This document shows positions 1 through 9,416 of a stretch of 64,000 bases of DNA, piece after piece; position 1 is the stretch's first letter, and each line of letters begins with the position of its first letter. The stretch comes from Desulfosporosinus sp. (GTDB taxonomy: Bacteria > Bacillota > Desulfitobacteriia > Desulfitobacteriales > Desulfitobacteriaceae). The notes under the pieces are model-generated. The model was not told the origin of the DNA and ran no database searches. It saw only the letters and a program-made list of their open reading frames with translations. Location of the stretch: assembly GCA_031292055.1 (NCBI GenBank), contig JARLHV010000008.1, forward strand, positions 38,257-102,256. Direction: 5' to 3'. Made by a program: the position numbers and the translations under genes.

Positions 1-684
1 CACGGTATTACATTTCATGTCGATGCGGTTCAATCGCTTGGCAAACTCCCCATCGATGTCAATGCGATGAATGTCGATCTTCTGACGGTGTCTAGCCACA
101 AAATCTACGGGCCTAAAGGGGTCGGAGCACTTTACGTTCGTAAAGGGGTACGGGTTGTGCCTTTGGTTCACGGCGGTGGACAAGAAAAGAAGCGTCGTTC
201 CGGCACGGAGAATACGCCGGGAATCATTGGTTTTGGTAAGGCTTGTCAAATAGCTGGGCAACGGATGGCTGAAGATGCTAGGCATCAGACCAAACTACGT
301 GATAAACTTATGCATGGAATTCTGCAGCGCATTGATCACGTGAAAGTAAATGGACCAATCGGAGCAAAGCGTTTGCCGAATAATGTGAACGTCAGCATTG
401 AATTTGTCGAAGGGGAATCCTTGTTACTTTCGTTGGATATGCTTGGTATCGCTGCTTCGAGCGGCTCTGCTTGCACTTCAGGTTCACTTGATCCTTCTCA
501 CGTGTTGCTTGCTATGGGACTTGTCCATGAGATTGCCCATGGATCGCTCCGTTTTTCCTTAGGGCGTCAAAATACGGAAGAGGAAATTGATTATGTCCTT
601 GAACAATTGCCAAAGATCGCAGAGCGTTTACGCATGATGTCACCGCTTTATGATCAAGCAATTCATACTCAACAAGCACAGTGA
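1..684 (+). CDS. iscS: Cysteine desulfurase (NifS/IscS family), 5'-truncated by the window edge
   Basis: The frame is open from base 1 (HGITFHVDAVQSLGKLPIDVNAM...), with the PLP-lysine motif SHKIYGPKGVGALYVRKG and the active-site Cys region SSGSACTSGSLDPSHVL; followed by nifU and mnmA. Confidence 0.95.
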   Translation, partial: HGITFHVDAVQSLGKLPIDVNAMNVDLLTVSSHKIYGPKGVGALYVRKGVRVVPLVHGGGQEKKRRSGTENTPGIIGFGKACQIAGQRMAEDARHQTKLRDKLMHGILQRIDHVKVNGPIGAKRLPNNVNVSIEFVEGESLLLSLDMLGIAASSGSACTSGSLDPSHVLLAMGLVHEIAHGSLRFSLGRQNTEEEIDYVLEQLPKIAERLRMMSPLYDQAIHTQQAQ

Positions 685-706
685 AAGAAAAGGAGTGGGC
701 AAAGAA

Positions 707-1084
707 ATGTATTCAGAAAAAGTAATGGATCATTTTACGAATCCGCGTAATGTGGGGGAAATTGTAAATCCAGATGGCGTCGGTGAAGTTGGAAACGCCA
801 AATGTGGGGACATTATGCGTATCTATTTGGATGTCGAGGGAGACATCATTAAAGACGTGAAATTTAAAACGTTTGGCTGTGGAGCAGCCGTCGCTACCAG
901 CAGTATGGTTACGGAAATGGTCAAAGGCAAAACTCTTGATGAAGCGATGGTGATTTCTAATGCTGCTGTAGCCGAGGCCTTAGGAGGGCTTCCCCCAGAA
1001 AAAATGCATTGTTCAAACTTGGCCGCGGATGCACTTCATGCGGCGATTGTAAACTATCGCGAAAAACAGGAAAAAAAGGAATAG
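707..1084 (+). CDS. nifU: Fe-S cluster scaffold protein NifU/IscU N-terminal type
   Basis: MYSEKVMDHFTNPRNVGE...GNAKCGDIMRIYL...FGCGAAVATSS...MHCSNLAADAL, with three conserved Cys. The ATG at 707 with upstream AGGAG is preferred over the ORF-track start at 650. Confidence 0.95.
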   Translation: MYSEKVMDHFTNPRNVGEIVNPDGVGEVGNAKCGDIMRIYLDVEGDIIKDVKFKTFGCGAAVATSSMVTEMVKGKTLDEAMVISNAAVAEALGGLPPEKMHCSNLAADALHAAIVNYREKQEKKE

Positions 1085-2200
1085 ATGAGTATGGCTCTTA
1101 TAACAAAGCCTAAAGTGGTGGTTGGTATGAGCGGCGGTGTGGATAGTTCCATGGCCGCCGCTTTACTTCAAGAACAAGGGTACGATGTGATCGGAATTAC
1201 CTTGCAAATTTGGGAATCGGAAGGTCCAGAGGTGGAGGGGGGCTGCTGCGCTGTTTCCGCCATTGATGATGCAAGACGGGTTGCTTTTTTGTTGGGAATT
1301 CCACATTACGTTCTGAATTTCCGTAAATATTTTGGGGAGACGGTGGTAGATTATTTCATCAAGTCTTATTTAAGAGGGGAAACGCCAAACCCGTGTCTGG
1401 CCTGTAATAAGTATGTTAAATTCGGTGAGATGCTTCGTAAAGCCCGTGGCTTGGGGGCAGAGTTTATAGCAACAGGTCATTATGCGCAAGTACTCTGGGA
1501 TCCGGATCAGGAGCGGTTTCTCTTAAGTAAGGGAGCGGATGCCCGCAAAGATCAATCGTATGCACTGCACATGTTGACCCAAGAACAGCTTGCCCATACG
1601 CTTTTTCCTTTAGGAGACTACCCAAAGGAGCAAATTCGACAAATGGCGCGTGAGCGAGGTTTAGGAGTAGGGGACAAGCCAGACAGCCAAGAGATTTGTT
1701 TTATTCCAAACGATGACTATGCTTCGTTCGTCCGGAAACAGTCAGAAGAGTTGATCAAACCAGGATGTTTTGTGGACCTGGCGGGCAATAAGCTGGGTAG
1801 ACACCAAGGGATAATTAGTTATACTGTTGGGCAGCGCAAGGGTCTTGGTGTCACCTTTGGCAGACCAATGTTTGTAGTGGGGCTGAATCCTCAGAGCAAT
1901 GAGGTTGTATTAGGGGAAGATCCCGATGTATATACGGATACACTTTGGGCCAACGATCTTAACTGGATATCCATTGTGGATTTAAGAGAACCAATAGAAG
2001 TTGAAGCGAAGATCCGTTATAATTCTGCAGGAGCCCATGCAACTGTTTATCCCGGTGAAAGCGGGGCAGACTATGGCGTAATAGTTCGTTTTGACAAACC
2101 GCAGCGTGCGGTAACTCCAGGACAAGCAGTGGTTTTTTATCAAGGCAGTCTAGTGGTTGGCGGAGGGACGATAATTTCTGATCCTCGGGGCCGACGTTAA
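1085..2200 (+). CDS. mnmA: tRNA-specific 2-thiouridylase MnmA
   Basis: PP-loop VVVGMSGGVDSS; CNKYVKFG; KDQSYAL; SQEICFI; HQGIISYTVGQRKGLG. Confidence 0.97.
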   Translation: MSMALITKPKVVVGMSGGVDSSMAAALLQEQGYDVIGITLQIWESEGPEVEGGCCAVSAIDDARRVAFLLGIPHYVLNFRKYFGETVVDYFIKSYLRGETPNPCLACNKYVKFGEMLRKARGLGAEFIATGHYAQVLWDPDQERFLLSKGADARKDQSYALHMLTQEQLAHTLFPLGDYPKEQIRQMARERGLGVGDKPDSQEICFIPNDDYASFVRKQSEELIKPGCFVDLAGNKLGRHQGIISYTVGQRKGLGVTFGRPMFVVGLNPQSNEVVLGEDPDVYTDTLWANDLNWISIVDLREPIEVEAKIRYNSAGAHATVYPGESGADYGVIVRFDKPQRAVTPGQAVVFYQGSLVVGGGTIISDPRGRR

Positions 2201-2303
2201 ATGAATCTTAGGCCCTGGTGACAGGGACACTCGGCCATGGATGCATAAAGGTTAGAACTGTTGGGCAGAGTATAGATAGAAATTTTTGCAAGGTGGAGGA
2301 TGA

Positions 2304-2795
2304 ATGCGACGCACGCGAGAGATTATTGGACTACCAATCTTGGATTTGAAAAGCGGGGACTCGATTGGTTGGGTACAGGATCTGGTCTTTGACAATGAAA
2401 AAGATGAGGTTGTTGGAATTCTCTTAGAAGGCGGGCATTTCTTCCAGTCCTCAAAAGGAATTCCTAAGCAGGCAATTGTAGCGGTTGGTAAGGATGCCTT
2501 AACCGTACGTGAAAAAATAATCGCTGACCTTCAGGGGACACGGTGGTCAGACAAAGTGGGGAACGAAGTCTATACCCAAGCTGGAGAGGCAAGAGGCGAA
2601 ATTGAAGATGTTTTCCTCGATGATTCTGTAGAAAAAATTGTGGGATTCGAGGTTTCGGACGGACTCTTCGCTGACCTTCTGTACGGTAGGGGAATGATTC
2701 TTAAGCCGCATGTCATGATCAATGGGAAGGATATTTTAATTGTTGATAACCAAGTAGCCCCTTTGGATCAAACAAATGAAGGGGGGGGAGGATAA
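2304..2795 (+). CDS. PRC-barrel domain protein
   Basis: Two PRC-barrel-like repeats (IIGLPILDLKSGDSIGWVQDLVFD; GNEVYTQAGEARGEIEDVFLD). Confidence 0.75.
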   Translation: MRRTREIIGLPILDLKSGDSIGWVQDLVFDNEKDEVVGILLEGGHFFQSSKGIPKQAIVAVGKDALTVREKIIADLQGTRWSDKVGNEVYTQAGEARGEIEDVFLDDSVEKIVGFEVSDGLFADLLYGRGMILKPHVMINGKDILIVDNQVAPLDQTNEGGGG

Positions 2796-2998
2796 TGAAT
2801 TGTCCAGTTTGCTCAGGACGTGCTATCGGAAAAGTAGGAGTAGAGCAGTTCTATTGTTGGGATTGCTGCGTTGAATTTGCAACTCAAACTGACAAAGTCG
2901 TTATTTATGATTTAGCAGAAGATGGTTCACTAGTGGCTTGGGATGATCTAATCATGAACGCAGGGGATTCGGGTGCTTTCGGCGCGGTCATGGAGTAA
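2795..2998 (+). CDS. Small zinc-ribbon-like protein
   Basis: MNCPVCSGRAIGKVGVEQFYCWDCCVEF, a CxxC...CxxC pattern, translationally coupled to the preceding gene. Confidence 0.6.
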   Translation: MNCPVCSGRAIGKVGVEQFYCWDCCVEFATQTDKVVIYDLAEDGSLVAWDDLIMNAGDSGAFGAVME

Positions 2999-3030
2999 CT
3001 ATTGTAAAATTGAGAAGGCGAAATGAATGG

Positions 3031-3056
3031 AAAGCGCGCAATCGCGCGCTTTTTTC
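3031..3056 (+). terminator. Rho-independent terminator
   Basis: AAAGCGCG-CAAT-CGCGCGCTTTTTTCTTT: GC-rich hairpin followed by a T tract. Confidence 0.75.
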
Positions 3057-3080
3057 TTTCCCAGGAAGAGGAAGGATCGG

Positions 3081-4112
3081 ATGAACTATAAAAACCGAAA
3101 ATGGATTTTTTTTGGAACGTGTCTGCTGATAGGAATTCTATTTCTCATTAGGGTAAGGGCAATCTTAGGGCCATTTTTTCTGGCTTTTGTGCTTGCCTAT
3201 CTGTTGAATCCTTTCGTTGAATGGTTAGAGCGGCACCGGATTAGTCGGAATAAATCGATTGCGATTGTTTTTTGCTTGATTATTGCTGCCTTAGCCACTG
3301 TTATTTTCCTTGTCATACCAATAATCTACAATGAACTTAGCAAATTAGTCGTGGTCTTACCTAATACGATTCAGTTGGTCACCGCAACGATCGAAGGGTT
3401 CCGCGAACGGTTTAAGGCCACTGGTTTGCCTATTCGCGTTGCGCTCGTCTTGGATCAACATTTAGGGCAGGGAGAAGTTATTATTGCCGATCGGCTTAAT
3501 CAGTTTTTAGTGAATTTACCAAATGCGTTATCAACAGTCACTCTTTACATATTATCTCCGGTTATCACTCTCTATCTGTTAGCTGATTGGAAGGCTTTAG
3601 GGGATGGCTTTATTCGCATTATTCCTCAACGTTGGCGGATGGAATGGCGGCGGCTGTGGCAAGACATTAACCATGTAATCCGGCAATTTGTGCGGGGAGA
3701 TTTACTCGTCGCGGTTATCGTAGGCGTGTTGATCGGGGTTGGTGTTAAATTAGTGGGGATGGAGTACGCATTGCTGATTGGTTTGATTTGCGGAGTGTTT
3801 GACCTCATCCCTTATTTCGGACCAGTGATTGGGGCGGTGCCCTCTGTTTTGTTGGCGTTACTAAAGTCTCCAGGTATGGCTTTGAAGGTTGCTTTGGTTA
3901 TTTTAATCGTGCAACAGCTCGAAGGAAATGTTATTTCGCCTAAACTTATGGGGGAAAGTGTTGGGCTTCATCCCCTTTGGGTTGTGTTCGCTCTCTTGGC
4001 TTGTGGAGAAATTGCCGGAGTTTGGGGCATGTTCTTAGCTGTGCCTATGGTCACCGTAATCCGAGTCGTATTTAATTATATTTACCTTAGACTGGTTGCT
4101 TCGAAGGTCTAA
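3081..4112 (+). CDS. AI-2E family transporter / YtvI-type membrane permease
   Basis: Polytopic protein with GPFFLAFVLAYLLNPFVEWLERHRISR and VFDLIPYFGPVIGAVPSVLLALL...QLEGNVISPKLMGESVGLHPLWVVFALL signatures. Start set at ATG 3081, downstream of the terminator. Confidence 0.9.
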   Translation: MNYKNRKWIFFGTCLLIGILFLIRVRAILGPFFLAFVLAYLLNPFVEWLERHRISRNKSIAIVFCLIIAALATVIFLVIPIIYNELSKLVVVLPNTIQLVTATIEGFRERFKATGLPIRVALVLDQHLGQGEVIIADRLNQFLVNLPNALSTVTLYILSPVITLYLLADWKALGDGFIRIIPQRWRMEWRRLWQDINHVIRQFVRGDLLVAVIVGVLIGVGVKLVGMEYALLIGLICGVFDLIPYFGPVIGAVPSVLLALLKSPGMALKVALVILIVQQLEGNVISPKLMGESVGLHPLWVVFALLACGEIAGVWGMFLAVPMVTVIRVVFNYIYLRLVASKV

Positions 4113-4117
4113 GATGG

Positions 4118-4147
4118 TTGACAAAGAAGACATTCCCTGTATATACT
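4118..4147 (+). promoter_or_regulatory. Sigma-A type promoter of the alaS leader
   Basis: TTGACA (4118-4123), 18-nt spacer, TATACT (4142-4147). Confidence 0.6.
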
Positions 4148-4149
4148 CT

Positions 4150-4272
4150 AGAAACAATGGGTTTTATTAAACGAATAAAAATAAACGGATCGTTAACCCG
4201 TAAGCTAAGCAGGGTGGTACCGCGAAGAAATCTCGTCCCTGACAATTGATGTAGGGTGAGATTATTTTTTTT
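4150..4272 (+). promoter_or_regulatory. T-box-like leader (antiterminator/terminator) of alaS
   Basis: Canonical T-box sequence AGCAGGGTGGTACCGCG, followed by the terminator AATCTCGTCCCT...AGGGTGAGATTATTTTTTTT, upstream of an aminoacyl-tRNA synthetase gene. Confidence 0.88.
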
Positions 4273-4344
4273 ATAATTTAGAACGTCAAGTATTAAATGC
4301 TAAAAGCTAAGCTTACTTTATGAAGTTCAAAGGAGTGTTCAGGA

Positions 4345-6990
4345 ATGTATACAGGTAATGAATTAAGGGAGATGTTTCTTAAATATTTTGAGGGTAAAGA
4401 GCACAGGATTTTGTCGAGCGCTTCGCTCATTCCCAAAGATGACCCTACTCTTTTGTTAACCGTCGCAGGTATGGTTCCCTTTAAACCTTATTTCCAACGT
4501 CGAGTTGAACCTCCCTTTCCACGAGCTACGACGGCCCAAAAATGTGTTCGTACTCCAGACCTGGAAGTGGTCGGAAAAACGGCCCGTCATCATACTTATT
4601 TCGAAATGTTGGGAAACTTTTCGTTTGGGGACTACTTTAAAAGTGATGCGATTCCTTGGGCTTGGGAATATATTACAGAAGTATTGAAGATTCCTGTGGA
4701 AAAGCTTTGGGTGACGATTTACCCTGAAGATGATGATGCGAAAACGATATGGGAGAAAGCTGGTGTTAAGCCCGAGCGGATTATAGGAGATCCGGAAAAC
4801 TTTTGGGCAGCCGGTCCGACAGGTCCCTGTGGTCCCTGCTCCGAGATTTACGTTGACCTTGGCGAAGCGAGAGGGTGTGGCAAGCCGGACTGTGGCCCTG
4901 GCAGTTGTGACTGTGATCGCTACTTGGAAATCTGGAATTTGGTTTTTATGCAGTATAATCGCGATGAAGCGGGCGTATTGACCCCTCTTCCGAAACAAAA
5001 TATTGATACAGGTATGGGTTTAGAGCGGATTGCATCGGTCATGCAAGGGGTCGAGACTAATTTTGATACGGATTTATTTCGTCCCATTATTGACTATGTG
5101 GCAGAGCTGGGAGGACTTAGGTATAAGGATGACCCTAAAAATGATCTGGCTTTGAAAGTGGTAGCAGACCACGTCCGAGCGGTATCATTTATGCTGGCAG
5201 ACGGGATTCGTCCCAATAATGAAGGGAGAGGGTATGTCCTACGCCGGATTTTACGCCGGGCTGTTCGCTATGCTAAACTCTTGGGAATTGATAAACCGTT
5301 TCTGGAATCTGTCTTTCGGATTATTCAAAGGGACTACGCTCAGGCCTATCCAGAACTTCAGGAAAACGAGAATTTTATCTTGAATCACTTAAATTTGGAA
5401 GAGAAAAACTTCCAGGCTACGCTGGAGCAAGGCACTCAGCTCTTACAGGAAAAAGTTAAGGAGCTTATAAAACAAGAGAAGACGGTTTTAACCGGACCGG
5501 ATGCTTTCCATCTTTATGAAACCTATGGTTTTCCGGTGGAGTTGACAGAGGAAATACTTGAAGAGCAAGGGCTATCTGTGGATATGCTTTCCTTCCAAAC
5601 TGCAGCCGAAGAGCATCGTCTCCGGGCTAAAGAACAATCCCAACAGATGCGTGCTGTGGTTGAAAGTCCAGAACTAATGGAAAAAGCAAAACTCTTAGGG
5701 GTAACGCCCTTTATCGGATACGACAAGGTTTCAACTGTGACGCGGATTGAAGGTTTGTTTGCCGGCGGTAAGGAGATGCAGGATGTTGGCGAAGGGGAAG
5801 AGGTCATGGTCTTCCTTTCCGAAACTCCGTTTTATGCGGAAAGCGGCGGCCAAGTGTCCGATATAGGCTTACTCAAAACCCCTCGGGCTGAAGCTCGAGT
5901 GCTAGAGGTTAAAAAAGGTGTGACTGGAACAATGTTCCATCGCGTTCGGGTTATAACTGGGGTAATACATGTCGGAGAAACGGTGGAAGCAGAAATCAAT
6001 AACTATAACCGTCTGGCCACGACCCGTCATCACAGTGCAACTCACCTTCTTCAGGCTGCCCTTCGTTCTGTCTTAGGAGAGCATGTTCAGCAAGCAGGGT
6101 CCTTGGTTACACCGGAACGTTTGCGTTTTGACTTTACGCATTTTTCACCGCTGACACCGGATGGCTTGAGAGCAGTTGAGGGTCTGATCAATGAAGCTGT
6201 GCTCATGAATTTGTCCGTTGAAGCGACGGAAATGTCGTTGAAAGAGGCTAAATTTAGCGGAGCGACGGCGCTTTTTGGGGAGAAATATGGTGAGACTGTC
6301 CGGGTCGTTCGGATGGGTTTGTTTAGCCAAGAACTATGTGGAGGGACCCATGTCCGAGGCACAGGGGAAATAGGGCTGGTTAAAATCCTCAGCGAGGGTG
6401 GGATCGGGGCAGGCCTACGTCGAATTGAAGCTGTGGCAGGATTAGAAGCCTTAGCTTATCTTCGTAGCCTTGATGAGCAAGTGATGGAAGTTGCTCAAAT
6501 TCTCAAAGCCCAGCCTACTGAAGTGGGGAAGCGTGTTAATGGGCTGGTGAGCCAAGTGAGAGACTTAGAACGGGAAATCGTACAACTTCAAGCAAAACTT
6601 GGCAAAAACGAAGCGGAAGGGTTGCTGAAGCGTGTTGCGGAGGTCGAAGGAATTCAGGTAATAGCTGCTCAGGTGCCTGCGTCAGATATGGAAGGCCTGC
6701 GTCAAATGGCGGATCTTTTACGGGGTAAGCTCCGAACCGGGGTTATTGTCTTGGGTGCCGTAAGTGACGGAAAGGTTAACTTAGTGACGGTTGTCACGCC
6801 AACAGGTTTAAGTGGGCTTCATGCCGGACAGATTATAAAAGAAGTGGCTAAGTTAACGGGTGGCAGTGGCGGTGGTCGTCCGGATATGGCACAAGCGGGT
6901 GGCAAAGATCCCAGTAAATTGGGTGAAGCCCTTGATCGTGTCCCAACAATTTTGCAAGGATTTCTGAAAAAAATAGAGGAGAAAGCGTGA
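4345..6990 (+). CDS. alaS: Alanyl-tRNA synthetase
   Basis: Full-length class II AlaRS: FLKYFEGKEHRILSSASLIPKDDPTLLLTVAGMVPFKPYF; RHHSATHLLQAALR; ELCGGTHV; C-Ala domain GGSGGGRPDMAQAGG. Confidence 0.99.
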   Translation: MYTGNELREMFLKYFEGKEHRILSSASLIPKDDPTLLLTVAGMVPFKPYFQRRVEPPFPRATTAQKCVRTPDLEVVGKTARHHTYFEMLGNFSFGDYFKSDAIPWAWEYITEVLKIPVEKLWVTIYPEDDDAKTIWEKAGVKPERIIGDPENFWAAGPTGPCGPCSEIYVDLGEARGCGKPDCGPGSCDCDRYLEIWNLVFMQYNRDEAGVLTPLPKQNIDTGMGLERIASVMQGVETNFDTDLFRPIIDYVAELGGLRYKDDPKNDLALKVVADHVRAVSFMLADGIRPNNEGRGYVLRRILRRAVRYAKLLGIDKPFLESVFRIIQRDYAQAYPELQENENFILNHLNLEEKNFQATLEQGTQLLQEKVKELIKQEKTVLTGPDAFHLYETYGFPVELTEEILEEQGLSVDMLSFQTAAEEHRLRAKEQSQQMRAVVESPELMEKAKLLGVTPFIGYDKVSTVTRIEGLFAGGKEMQDVGEGEEVMVFLSETPFYAESGGQVSDIGLLKTPRAEARVLEVKKGVTGTMFHRVRVITGVIHVGETVEAEINNYNRLATTRHHSATHLLQAALRSVLGEHVQQAGSLVTPERLRFDFTHFSPLTPDGLRAVEGLINEAVLMNLSVEATEMSLKEAKFSGATALFGEKYGETVRVVRMGLFSQELCGGTHVRGTGEIGLVKILSEGGIGAGLRRIEAVAGLEALAYLRSLDEQVMEVAQILKAQPTEVGKRVNGLVSQVRDLEREIVQLQAKLGKNEAEGLLKRVAEVEGIQVIAAQVPASDMEGLRQMADLLRGKLRTGVIVLGAVSDGKVNLVTVVTPTGLSGLHAGQIIKEVAKLTGGSGGGRPDMAQAGGKDPSKLGEALDRVPTILQGFLKKIEEKA

Positions 6991-7054
6991 GAAACCAAGA
7001 ATAATTCTATAGTTAGAAAGTCAAACTGAGGAAAGGCGAAAGGGGGATAGGAAA

Positions 7055-7306
7055 ATGGATCGAATGGAAGAAACCATGATGTTTAAGGCAGTGGTAGAAG
7101 ACGTTTCTGCCCATGATGTTTTGCTAAAGGTGTATGCTGCTTTGCAGGAAAAAGGCTATGACCCTATTAACCAGTTGGTCGGTTATCTCATGTCTGGTGA
7201 CCCCGTGTATATTACTAGCCACAATCAGGCACGCGCAATGATTCGTAAACTTGAACGCTTTGAGCTGATCGAGGAACTGGTCAGAACTTATTTGGATGCC
7301 AAATAA
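7055..7306 (+). CDS. ireB: IreB family regulatory phosphoprotein (UPF0297)
   Basis: [54 protein letters not shown]; conserved position between alaS and ruvX. Confidence 0.93.
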   Translation: MDRMEETMMFKAVVEDVSAHDVLLKVYAALQEKGYDPINQLVGYLMSGDPVYITSHNQARAMIRKLERFELIEELVRTYLDAK

Positions 7307-7321
7307 TTGAGATATAGTCAT

Positions 7322-7347
7322 ACCCTCACTGGATGTGGTGAGGGTTT
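7322..7347 (+). terminator. Rho-independent terminator
   Basis: ACCCTCACTGGATGTGGTGAGGGTTTTCG hairpin with a short T run. Confidence 0.6.
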
Positions 7348-7473
7348 TCGCCTTGTTCGAGGTGCCAAGCACGTCGCACGCTAAACAATATTTGGACTTT
7401 GGAGCGAGAATTTCTGACTTGAAGTTTGAACTTCTCGTCTTGAACTTCGAACGTGTCCTCGAAAGGAGTAGAT

Positions 7474-8415
7474 ATGCGTCAGGTTAAACTCGGTTTATGG
7501 GGGCCGGAGGTTTCAGAGGTGTGTTTCGGGAGCTTAGCGATATCCCCCTTACAAGGACGTGTGACAGAAGAAGAAGGGACTTCGGTTTTGAAGTATGCCC
7601 TTGAGCAAGGAGTTAACTGGATTGATACGGCGGAAATCTATGATAATTATGCGCAAATTGCAGCGGCAAGCAAAGATTATCCCAACGTTCGCATTATCAG
7701 TAAATCATATTCCGTCACAGCTTCAGAAATGCGTCACAGCCTGGAAAAAGCGCGAACAGCCCTCCAGCGAGAGACACTTGATTTTTTTCTGCTTCATGAA
7801 CAGGAAAGCGCCTTAACCCTTAAGGGACATGCGGAGGCATGGGAAGAACTTTTGCGCGCCAAAGAAAAGGGGATCGTGCGTTGGATCGGAATTTCGACGC
7901 ATGCTGCTGCCGGAGTCCGAGCCGGAGCGCTCCAACCTGGTCTGGATGTAATTCATCCCATTTTGAATTATCAAGGCCTGGGGATTATCGATGGGAATTT
8001 AAACGCTATGCTCGAAGCTATTGCCTTTGCTGCCGAATTAGGCATTGGAATTTATGCTATGAAGGTTTTTGGGGGCGGGCATTTAAGCCATGATCCGGAA
8101 AAAGCTGTGGCCTTTGTCCGAAGTGTGCAAGGTGTTCAGGCGATGGCCTTAGGAATGTCCAGTCGGGAAGAGGTGGATTATAACCTGCTGTTGTTGGCTG
8201 GGCAGGAGATTCCAAGCGAGTTGCGAGAAAAGGTTAAACACAGAAAACGAAAACTTTATATTGCTGATTGGTGCCAGGGGTGTGGGCTTTGTTTGGAGGC
8301 TTGTCCGCAGGGGGCTTTACACCTCGAAAAGGTGGCGGTGGTGGATCCTGAGGCGTGTGTGCTTTGTGGGTATTGCGGAAGGGTTTGCCCACATTTTTGC
8401 CTTAAGATTGTTTAG
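7474..8415 (+). CDS. Aldo/keto reductase with C-terminal 2x[4Fe-4S] ferredoxin domain
   Basis: AKR fold motifs (NWIDTAEIYDNY, ISKSY, LLHEQE) plus CQGCGLCLEACPQGAL...CVLCGYCGRVCPHFCLKIV. ATG at 7474 preceded by GAAAGGAG. Confidence 0.9.
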   Translation: MRQVKLGLWGPEVSEVCFGSLAISPLQGRVTEEEGTSVLKYALEQGVNWIDTAEIYDNYAQIAAASKDYPNVRIISKSYSVTASEMRHSLEKARTALQRETLDFFLLHEQESALTLKGHAEAWEELLRAKEKGIVRWIGISTHAAAGVRAGALQPGLDVIHPILNYQGLGIIDGNLNAMLEAIAFAAELGIGIYAMKVFGGGHLSHDPEKAVAFVRSVQGVQAMALGMSSREEVDYNLLLLAGQEIPSELREKVKHRKRKLYIADWCQGCGLCLEACPQGALHLEKVAVVDPEACVLCGYCGRVCPHFCLKIV

Positions 8416-8461
8416 GATATAAATAATATATGAAATAAGGCTAAGGTTTGGAGGGGATAGC

Positions 8462-8884
8462 GTGCGGATTATGGGGTTGGATTTTGGCTCGAAGACGATT
8501 GGCGTAGCGGTGAGTGATGCCTTTTTTTGGACAGCTCAGGGAGTTAAGACGATTAGACGCTCCAAGCAGGAGATCAATGAGTTGCGTGAACTCATTCGCG
8601 AATATGAGGTGAATGAGATCGTAATTGGCTATCCTAAGAATATGAATGGAACCCTGGGGCCTCGTTGTGCCTTGACTGACGAGTTTGTCAAGCTTTTGCG
8701 TTTGGAGTTTGGACTGCCGGTTGAGTTATGGGATGAGCGTCTAAGTACGGTGGCAGCACAGCGAACTCTGCTGGAAGCGGATGTATCGCGGGCGAAACGA
8801 AAACTCGTGATTGATAAGATGGCAGCTGTTTTTATTCTTCAGGGGTATTTGGATCGTCGGCAGAAGAGTAATATTCCAGTATGA
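8462..8884 (+). CDS. ruvX: Holliday junction resolvase-like RuvX/YqgF
   Basis: MRIMGLDFGSKTIGVAVSDAFFWTAQGVKTI...VIGYPKNMNGTLGPR...LWDERLSTVAAQRTLLEADVSRAKRK...DKMAAVFILQGYLD; GTG start. Confidence 0.96.
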   Translation: MRIMGLDFGSKTIGVAVSDAFFWTAQGVKTIRRSKQEINELRELIREYEVNEIVIGYPKNMNGTLGPRCALTDEFVKLLRLEFGLPVELWDERLSTVAAQRTLLEADVSRAKRKLVIDKMAAVFILQGYLDRRQKSNIPV

Positions 8885-8938
8885 GTATTTGACAATCATT
8901 ACCTACAATAGTACAATGACCATATTCTTTGATAAGAG

Positions 8939-9268
8939 GTGAATTATATGACTGAACATCCACATGATCATGACCATGATGAGCATGACACTGAAGAGTT
9001 TGACACAGTTGTTCTGACAGACGATGAAGGAAAAGACCATGAGTTTCTTCATCTCGATACCTTGGAACTTGAAGGCTCGACATACTTTGTCTTGATGCCT
9101 ATTTCGGACGACGAATCCGAAGACGAGGATGCAGATGAGGCCATTATCCTTAAGCTCGGCAAAGATGCTGAGGGGGGCGAAATGCTGCTTGACATCGAAG
9201 ACGATGAAGAATGGGAAAAAGTGGCGGACGCTTGGGAAAACTTAGTAGAATCCGAAGATGACGAGTAA
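8939..9268 (+). CDS. DUF1292 (YrzB-like) protein with His/acid-rich N-terminus
   Basis: TVVLTDDEGKDHEFLHLDTLELEGSTYFVLMPI; conserved neighbourhood ireB-ruvX-DUF1292. Confidence 0.88.
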   Translation: MNYMTEHPHDHDHDEHDTEEFDTVVLTDDEGKDHEFLHLDTLELEGSTYFVLMPISDDESEDEDADEAIILKLGKDAEGGEMLLDIEDDEEWEKVADAWENLVESEDDE

Positions 9269-9290
9269 TTAGTAATCAGCCGCCAATTGG

Positions 9291-9340
9291 TAAACAGAAG
9301 AACTTGCCGAGATCATCTCAGCAAGTTCTTCTGTTTATTT
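9291..9340 (+). terminator. Strong rho-independent-type hairpin
   Basis: AAACAGAAGAACTTGC...GCAAGTTCTTCTGTTTATTT: 16-bp stem between the DUF1292 and VanW genes. Confidence 0.75.
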
Positions 9341-9416
9341 GTTGAAAGCGTAAAATTTAGCGATAAACTTGTAACTTGCGGAGATACTAAGGTTGATAAA
9401 TGTGGAGGTGGGGGTT

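Noticed and set aside
3027-3080. ORF-track N-terminal extension of the permease (MESAQSRAFFFPRKRKDR)
   Set aside because: The extension translates the terminator hairpin at 3031-3056; ATG 3081 with GAAGAGGAAGG upstream is more plausible.
4456-4998. 180-aa minus-strand ORF opposite alaS
   Set aside because: Lies entirely inside the highly conserved alaS coding sequence, has no RBS and no recognisable domain; shadow ORF.
7381-7460. Partly palindromic GAAGTTTGAACTTC...TTGAACTTCGAAC sequence upstream of the ferredoxin-AKR gene
   Set aside because: Short, imperfect and single-copy in the window; could be an operator but there is no supporting regulator or second site.
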